Source: an uncultured Oscillospiraceae bacterium (GTDB taxonomy: Bacteria; Bacillota; Clostridia; Oscillospirales; Oscillospiraceae). From it: DNA of 40,206 nucleotides. Of the stretch, positions 35,050-40,206 are shown piece after piece; position 1 is the first letter of the stretch; every line of letters begins with the position of its first letter. The position numbers and the translations under genes are program-made. Below the pieces are notes generated by a model, which saw nothing but the letters and a program-made list of their open reading frames with translations, was not told the DNA's origin and did not search any database. Where the stretch lies: positions 1 to 40,206 of the forward strand of contig CANQFV010000023.1 of the NCBI GenBank assembly GCA_947599875.1, read 5' to 3'.

Positions 35050-36973
35050 CCGTCTCCTCCAGCCCGGACAGCCACGCGCGGGATACGGCGTCGGAGGGCA
35101 TCCGCCAGTCGCCCCGGGGGGACAGGGCCACGGAGCCAACCTTCGGCCCGTCGGGCAGGCAGGAGCGCTTGAACTGCTGGGCAAAAAAGCGGCGGACAAA
35201 GGTGCGCAGCCACTTTACGATGCACGCCTCGTCATACACCCCGGCGAAGGCGTATTTGGCCAGGCGGCAGATCTTCCGGGGGCTCATCCCCCACCGCACG
35301 AAATAGTACAGGAAGAAGTCGTGAAGCTCATACGGCCCCACCAGGTCTTCGGTCTTTTGACTGATCTCCCCGTCCTCCGCCGGGAGAAGCTCCGGGGACA
35401 CGGGGGTGGCCAGGATGTCGTTGAGGACGCGGGAAAGCTCCACGTCGCCGCAGGTGTCGGCATACCAGCCCACCACATAGCGGACTAAGGTCTTGGGCAC
35501 GCCGGCGTTGACGCCGTACATGCTCATGTGGTCGCCGTTGTAGGTGGCCCAGCCCAGGGCCAGCTCGCTGAGGTCCCCGGTGCCCACCACAAGGCCGTTT
35601 TGGGAATTGGCAATGTCCATCAGCACCTGGGTGCGCTCCCGGGCCTGGGCGTTCTCATAGGTGACGGAGCGGTCGGCCTCGTCGTGGCCGATGTCCGCAA
35701 AGTGCTGCCGGACGGATTTTGTGATGTCCACCACCCGAAGCTCCGCCCCCAGCTTCTCCGCCAGGATCATGGCGTTGGACTTGGTGCGCTCCGTCGTCCC
35801 GAAGCAGGGCATGGTGACGGCCAGGAGGCTCTGGGGGGGAAGCCCCAGCTCCCGCACCGTCATGGCGGAGACGAGCATGGCGAGCGTGGAGTCCAGCCCG
35901 CCGGAGACGCCCACCACCAGCTTCCGGGAGCCGGTATGCTCCAGGCGCTTTTTCAGACCCTGGGTCTGGATGGCGAAGATCTCCCGGCAGCGCTCCTCCC
36001 GCTGATCCTTCTCCGCGGGGACGAAGGGGCTGCGGGATATGGGCCTTGTCAGGACGGTGTCGGCAAGGCTCAGCGTGAAGGGGGAGCGCCAGAACTCGTC
36101 GGCAAGCTTTTTCGGGGTGAAGGTGGTGTTGCGGCGGCGGTCATAGGCCAGGCGCTCCACGTCGATCTCCGTGACGGTGAGGCCGGTTTTAAAGCGGCTC
36201 TCCGCCAGCACCGTGCCGTTCTCGGCGATGATGTTGTGTCCCGCGAACACCAGATCCGTGGTACTCTCCCCCTCCCCGGCGTCGGCGTAGATGTAGGCGC
36301 AGTGGAGCCGGGCGGACTGGTTCTTCACCAGCTCCCGCCGGTAGGCGGCCTTGCCCACCAGCTCATTGGAGGCGGAGAGGTTCAGGATGATCGCCGCCCC
36401 GGCCCGGGCGAGGCCCGTGGACGGGGGGTCCGCGGCCCACAGATCCTCGCAGATCTCCACGCCCACGGAAATTTCCGGAAGCTCCCTGCAAAAATAATAC
36501 CCGTTGGCGCTGATTTGGTCGTCGAAGCGCTGACCGGCGAATTGCGCGTCGCCGGTCCACCCCTCGCCCCCGGCGCTGAACCAGCGCTGCTCGTAAAACT
36601 CCCCGTAGTTGGGGATATTCCTCTTGGGCTGTAGTCCCCGGATGTCCCCGTGGTTGAGGATCACGGCGCAGTTATAGGTCTTGCCGCACCAGCCCTCCCG
36701 CACGGGGCAGCCCACGGCGATGAGCATGTCCAGCTCCCGCGTCTCCTCCGCGATGCGTGTCACGGCCCGCATGGCGGCCTCCAGCAGCGTGTCCTGTAAA
36801 AAGAGGTCCCCGCAGGTGTAGCCGGTGACGCAAAGCTCCGGGAAGGCCAGGATCTTCACACCCAGGGCGTCCGCCTCACGGCAGAGCCGTATGATCTCAG
36901 AAGCGTTATATGCGCAGTCCGCCACCCTTATTTTCGGCGTGGCGGCCGCCACCTTGATGAAGCCGTCCTTCAT
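35042..36973 (-). CDS. nadE: Glutamine-dependent NAD+ synthetase
   Basis: A 643-residue two-domain enzyme making NAD+ from deamido-NAD+ with glutamine as nitrogen source. The N-terminal nitrilase-type glutaminase has the Glu46 (FPELC), Lys117 (LQPKRNIPNYGEFYE) and Cys175 (EICEDLW) triad. The C-terminal synthetase starts around residue 330, with PP-loop GVSGGLDST near 355, and GTGDLSELALGWATYNGDHMS-type segments follow. Length matches the fused form. The ATG overlaps the stop of the preceding small gene (ATGA). Confidence 0.96.
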   Translation of the reverse strand: MKDGFIKVAAATPKIRVADCAYNASEIIRLCREADALGVKILAFPELCVTGYTCGDLFLQDTLLEAAMRAVTRIAEETRELDMLIAVGCPVREGWCGKTYNCAVILNHGDIRGLQPKRNIPNYGEFYEQRWFSAGGEGWTGDAQFAGQRFDDQISANGYYFCRELPEISVGVEICEDLWAADPPSTGLARAGAAIILNLSASNELVGKAAYRRELVKNQSARLHCAYIYADAGEGESTTDLVFAGHNIIAENGTVLAESRFKTGLTVTEIDVERLAYDRRRNTTFTPKKLADEFWRSPFTLSLADTVLTRPISRSPFVPAEKDQREERCREIFAIQTQGLKKRLEHTGSRKLVVGVSGGLDSTLAMLVSAMTVRELGLPPQSLLAVTMPCFGTTERTKSNAMILAEKLGAELRVVDITKSVRQHFADIGHDEADRSVTYENAQARERTQVLMDIANSQNGLVVGTGDLSELALGWATYNGDHMSMYGVNAGVPKTLVRYVVGWYADTCGDVELSRVLNDILATPVSPELLPAEDGEISQKTEDLVGPYELHDFFLYYFVRWGMSPRKICRLAKYAFAGVYDEACIVKWLRTFVRRFFAQQFKRSCLPDGPKVGSVALSPRGDWRMPSDAVSRAWLSGLEETDV

Positions 36974-37317
36974 TCCCGCACCTCCGTAAAAGTAAACAGT
37001 GCCTCGTCGTAGTAGTAGATAATGGCCATTCTGGCCTTGTGGAGAGCCGCCTGGCCGCCGGAGACGACTACCTTGTCCCCGTCAACCGTAAGCTCCACCC
37101 CATCCGCCCCGGCCATCGGCAGGAGGACATCCTCCACCTGGGCGCAAAGCTCCTGGGGGTGTTGGGCATAATACTCGTCGGTCTGGGGCTTCTCATACCC
37201 CTTCACCGGCGTGCCCCGGGCGGTGAACATCGCGGCCGTGGCGATGATGCCCAGCACCAGTACGGCAACGGCCCCGCCGACGCCCAGTTTTTTGGCAAAT
37301 TCCTGTCCCGTGCCCAC
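36970..37317 (-). CDS. Hypothetical single-pass membrane protein
   Basis: A 115-residue protein. One hydrophobic helix (about 13-32) looks like an uncleaved signal anchor, leaving an ~80-residue extracytoplasmic domain with alternating polar and hydrophobic strands (VELTVDGDKVVVSGGQAAL). GTG 37317 is used as start, with GGAGGGA 5 nt upstream. It sits 18 nt after glyQS and overlaps nadE by 4 nt, so it is in the operon. No family recognised. Confidence 0.75.
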   Translation of the reverse strand: MGTGQEFAKKLGVGGAVAVLVLGIIATAAMFTARGTPVKGYEKPQTDEYYAQHPQELCAQVEDVLLPMAGADGVELTVDGDKVVVSGGQAALHKARMAIIYYYDEALFTFTEVRE

Positions 37318-37335
37318 GGCGGTCCCTCCCTCCGG

Positions 37336-38733
37336 TCAGAAGCCGATCCGCTCCTGGATATAGTCCCTCAGCTCGCTGATGGGGATGCGCACCTGCTCCA
37401 TCGTGTCCCGCTCCCGGACGGTGACGCAGTTGTCCGTCTCGGAGTCGAAGTCATAGGTGACGCAGAACGGCGTGCCGATCTCGTCCTCCCGGCGGTAGCG
37501 CTTGCCGATGGAGCCGGCGTCGTCAAAGTCCACCATAAAGCTCCTGGCCAGGTCGTTCCGGATCTCCATCGCCTTGTCCGACAGCTTTTTGGACAGGGGC
37601 AGAACGGCGCACTTGTAGGGGGCCAGGAACGGGTGGAGCCGCAGCACCACGCGCACGTCCTCGCGGCCCTTGGCGTCCTCCAGGTGTTCCTCGTCGTAGG
37701 CCTCGCACAAAAACGCCAGGGCCACCCGGTCACACCCCAGGGACGGCTCGATCACATAGGGGATATAATGCTCGTTCGTCTCCTGGTCGTAGTAGGTCAG
37801 ATCCTTGCCGGAGGCCTCCTGGTGGCGGCCAAGGTCATAGTCCGTCCTGTCGGCGATGCCCCACAGCTCCCCCCAGTCGGTAAAGGGGAAGGCGTACTCG
37901 ATATCCGTGGTGGCCTTGGAGTAGAAGGCCAGCTCCGCCGGCTCGTGATCCCGGTAGCGCATGTTCTCCTCGGAAAGTCCCAGTGACTTGAGCCAGTCGA
38001 TGCAGAATTTCTTCCAGTAGGCGAACCACTCCAGATCCGTCCCCGGCTTGCAGAAGAACTCGCACTCCATCTGCTCAAACTCGCGGGTGCGGAAAGTGAA
38101 GTTGCCCGGGGTGATCTCGTTGCGGAAGGCCTTGCCCACCTGGCAGACGCCGAAGGGCAGCTTCTTTCTTGTGGTGCGCTGGATGTTGGGGAAATTCACA
38201 AAGATGCCCTGGGCCGTCTCAGGCCGGAGATAGCAGGTGGAGGAGGAGTCCTCCGTCACGCCGATGGCGGTCTTGAACATCAGGTTGAATTTGCGGATAG
38301 GGGTGAAGTCGTGCTTGCCGCACACGGGGCAGACCACGTCCTCGTGCTGGGCGATATATTTGTCCATCTCGTCGAAGCTCATGGCGTCCGTGTTCACCTC
38401 GGGATGCTCATCGCCGATGAGCTTATCCGCCCGGTGCCTGGACTTGCAGGCGCGGCAGTCCAGAAGGGGGTCGGAGAAGCTGGACACATGTCCGGTGGTG
38501 ACCCAGGTCTGGGGGTTCATGATGATGGCGGCGTCAAGCCCCACGTTGTACGGGGACTCCTGCACGAACTTCTTGAGCCACGCCTTCTTCACGTTGTTCT
38601 TAAACTCCACGCCCAAAGGCCCGTAGTCCCAGGAGTTGGCAAGGCCGCCGTAGATCTCGCTCCCGGCGTAGATGAAGCCCCGGCTCTTGCAGAGGTTGAC
38701 GATCATGTCAAGGGTTTTTTCAGCGTTTTTCAT
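37336..38733 (-). CDS. glyQS: Glycyl-tRNA synthetase, single-chain class II type
   Basis: A 465-residue homodimeric-type enzyme, not the alpha2-beta2 form. Class II motif 2 appears as [21 protein letters not shown] and motif 3 as [13 protein letters not shown]; the N-terminal [20 protein letters not shown] segment is diagnostic. A Cys cluster ([11 protein letters not shown], then CPVCGKHDF) suggests the zinc-like insertion typical of some members. The C-terminal anticodon-binding domain follows from about residue 365. First gene of a four-gene operon with the hypothetical protein, nadE and mnmE. I saw no T-box before it. Confidence 0.96.
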   Translation of the reverse strand: MKNAEKTLDMIVNLCKSRGFIYAGSEIYGGLANSWDYGPLGVEFKNNVKKAWLKKFVQESPYNVGLDAAIIMNPQTWVTTGHVSSFSDPLLDCRACKSRHRADKLIGDEHPEVNTDAMSFDEMDKYIAQHEDVVCPVCGKHDFTPIRKFNLMFKTAIGVTEDSSSTCYLRPETAQGIFVNFPNIQRTTRKKLPFGVCQVGKAFRNEITPGNFTFRTREFEQMECEFFCKPGTDLEWFAYWKKFCIDWLKSLGLSEENMRYRDHEPAELAFYSKATTDIEYAFPFTDWGELWGIADRTDYDLGRHQEASGKDLTYYDQETNEHYIPYVIEPSLGCDRVALAFLCEAYDEEHLEDAKGREDVRVVLRLHPFLAPYKCAVLPLSKKLSDKAMEIRNDLARSFMVDFDDAGSIGKRYRREDEIGTPFCVTYDFDSETDNCVTVRERDTMEQVRIPISELRDYIQERIGF

Positions 38734-38795
38734 ATTCTGTCCTTCCCGCGGCTGGCTGCCGCGTAATCATTTACGCCCGTGGGCGCATTATGGGT

Positions 38796-38824
38796 ATTAT
38801 ATACCACCTTATCCGCTTTTTCCA
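38796..38824 (-). promoter_or_regulatory. Promoter of the glyQS operon
   Basis: Minus-strand consensus -10 TATAAT (38796-38801) and a weaker -35 TGGAAA (38819-38824), 17-bp spacing. Confidence 0.65.
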
Positions 38825-38999
38825 CAGTTTTTTTGAATAAATCCCGGGGCAAATCCCGGCCCCGCCGCGTCAAGTTGGCGCCTTCCGCCCTCTCCCGGCG
38901 CCGCGGGCCGCAAAGGAGGCGGTTTTGCCCTGAATGGGGGCCGTTCCGGGTGGTTATACTACCCTCACGGTAAGTATTTTTTAGTAAAGGAGAGGGAAA

Positions 39000-40004
39000 A
39001 TGGAATCCATCGCATTTTTTGACGCCCGCCCCTATGACCGGGTGTACTTTGAGGTCCTGGCCCCCAAATCGGGGCTGGAGCTGATGTTTCTGGAGGACAA
39101 GCTCAACCCCCGGACGGCCGTCCTGGCCAGGGGCTGCCCCGGGGTGTGCGCCTTCGTCAACGACGACCTGGGGGCGGAGACCCTGGGGGCGCTGGCCGAA
39201 AACGGCGTCCGGGCCGTGGCCATGCGGTGCGCCGGCACAAACAATGTGGATCTGAGGGCGGCGGAGCGGTGGGGCATCCGGGTCTTCCGCGTCCCGGCCT
39301 ACTCCCCCGCCAGTGTGGCGGAACACGCCCTGGCGCTGCTGCTGACCCTGACCCGCCAAACCCACCGGGCCTTCACCAGGACCCGGGAGCGGAATTTCAG
39401 TCTGGACGGCCTGGTGGGCACGAATCTGGAGGGCCGGACTGTGGGCGTTGTGGGCACAGGCCGGGTGGGGGCCAAATTTGCCGCCATCTGCCGGGGCCTT
39501 GCCATGAATGTCCTGGCCTATGACCCGGACCCCCGGTGGGGCGCCGGTGTGGAGTATGTGCGCCTGGACGAGCTGATCCGCCGCTCCGATGTGATCTCCC
39601 TCCACTGTCCCCTGACGCCCCAGACCTACCACCTGCTCAGCCGCACGGCCTTTCACGCCATGCGCCCGGGGGTGATCATCATCAACACCTCCCGCGGGGC
39701 GCTTATCGACTCCGAGGCCCTGCTGGACAACGTAAAGTCCGGCAAGGTGGGGGCGGCGGGCCTGGACGTGTACGAGGAGGAGGCGGATGTCTTCTATGAG
39801 GACGTCTCCAACAAGGTGATGCGGGACGACACCCTGAATCTGCTGCTCAGCCAGCCCAATGTCCTGGTCACCGGCCACCAGGCTTTTTTGACGCAGGAGG
39901 CGCTGCGGGCCATCGCCGAGACGACGGTGGAGAATCTCCGGAGATTCTTTTCCGGGGAAAAGGTGGAAAATGAGCTTCGGGCAAGCACCCCCACGGAGGT
40001 GTAA
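39000..40004 (+). CDS. ldhA: D-lactate dehydrogenase (2-hydroxyacid dehydrogenase family)
   Basis: A 334-residue NADH-dependent enzyme reducing pyruvate to D-lactate. The order of conserved segments closely follows E. coli LdhA: AMRCAGTNNVDL, VPAYSPASVAEHA, nucleotide-binding VVGTGRVG (about 150-157), CPLTPQTYHLL, NTSRGALIDS (Arg232), DVYEEEAD (catalytic Glu near 260) and TGHQAFLT (His293). AAAGGAG precedes the ATG by 7 nt. Single gene; a TATACT-like -10 lies at about 38955-38960 with no clear -35. Confidence 0.93.
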   Translation: MESIAFFDARPYDRVYFEVLAPKSGLELMFLEDKLNPRTAVLARGCPGVCAFVNDDLGAETLGALAENGVRAVAMRCAGTNNVDLRAAERWGIRVFRVPAYSPASVAEHALALLLTLTRQTHRAFTRTRERNFSLDGLVGTNLEGRTVGVVGTGRVGAKFAAICRGLAMNVLAYDPDPRWGAGVEYVRLDELIRRSDVISLHCPLTPQTYHLLSRTAFHAMRPGVIIINTSRGALIDSEALLDNVKSGKVGAAGLDVYEEEADVFYEDVSNKVMRDDTLNLLLSQPNVLVTGHQAFLTQEALRAIAETTVENLRRFFSGEKVENELRASTPTEV

Positions 40005-40008
40005 AAAA

Positions 40009-40125
40009 GTCCGCCTGAAAGGCGGGGGGATTCCCGGAGGGAAAAAGGTGTCCGCCCGTAGGGCGGACGGGGGCTCTTCCCGACGGGGGAATATGGTGTC
40101 CGCCCGAAGGGCGGACGGGGGCGAT
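40009..40125. repeat. Tandem GTCCGCCC hairpin repeats after ldhA
   Basis: Three units each contain a GTCCGCC(C) / GGGCGGAC-type stem with a short loop. The last two start at 40047 and 40095 (48-nt period) and share GGTGTCCGCCCG plus GGGCGGACGGGGGC. The first unit begins 5 nt after the ldhA stop and may act as its terminator. The remaining window end (40126-40206) shows nothing I can assign. Confidence 0.7.
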
Positions 40126-40206
40126 TTACGAAACTTGTCAAGATTAGTGGACACCTAAAAGAGAGAAAAACCTACTTGGTGCGTAGTATCCGATGCTGGA
40201 GTGGAG

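Noticed and set aside
38734-38795. A T-box or riboswitch before glyQS
   Set aside because: The leader is short and lacks the GGTGGTACCGCG sequence; only small GC-rich hairpins are visible.
40132-40158. Sequence reading TGTCCACTAATCTTGACAAG on the minus strand, like the end of an IS3-type element
   Set aside because: No second inverted end or transposase in the window, and the side where the element would lie holds only ldhA and its hairpins. It may belong to an element beyond the right edge, but that cannot be seen.

Overview
The window reads as chromosomal DNA of a high-GC Clostridia bacterium, most likely a gut member of the Oscillospiraceae or a close relative. The reasons are strong AGGAGG ribosome binding sites, sigma-A type promoters, a T-box leader, lipoprotein-anchored ABC sugar uptake, SLH-domain S-layer proteins, a pyruvate phosphate dikinase, a YesL-family protein and a DUF2974 hydrolase. 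Genus-level placement is inference from sequence style only.

Positions 1-13640 hold a fructan/sucrose utilisation locus. A divergent LacI-type regulator (11799-12830, +) faces an eight-gene minus-strand operon. In transcription order it encodes an ABC ATPase, two permeases, a large solute-binding lipoprotein with extra C-terminal domains, a surface GH32-like lipoprotein, a YesL protein, a cytoplasmic GH32 hydrolase and a fructokinase. Together they would cut fructan outside the cell, import the fragments, hydrolyse them and phosphorylate fructose. The locus is bracketed by two inverted copies (about 230 bp) of a composite intergenic repeat. It is also bordered by blocks of hairpin modules whose stems differ in sequence but keep pairing.

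Positions 13639-15890 carry a YihY/BrkB membrane protein and an M20 dipeptidase.

Positions 15891-24338 are the most striking part. Two convergent S-layer (SLH) genes, slp1 (+) and slp2 (-), begin with an identical 95-bp segment (ribosome binding site plus signal peptide) in inverted orientation, and then diverge sharply. A lone tyrosine recombinase lies between them, itself bracketed by inverted repeats carrying tandem TGTGTCTTG 9-mers. slp2 has two good promoters and a leader of about 360 nt outside the inverted repeat; slp1 has no comparable promoter. This is the layout expected of an S-layer antigenic switch by DNA inversion, similar in logic to the sap locus of Campylobacter fetus. It is a hypothesis from layout, not a demonstrated system.

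Positions 24339-40206 are mostly housekeeping. A T-box leader with a probable UUC (Phe) specifier precedes an internally deleted P-loop gene, a 39-aa small ORF, pheS and pheT; this PheT carries an apparent second copy of its OB-fold domain. Then come a DUF2974 hydrolase, ppdK, a small membrane protein, a glyQS - hypothetical - nadE - mnmE operon, and ldhA followed by tandem hairpin repeats at the right edge. I saw no tRNA or rRNA genes, CRISPR array or complete insertion sequence.
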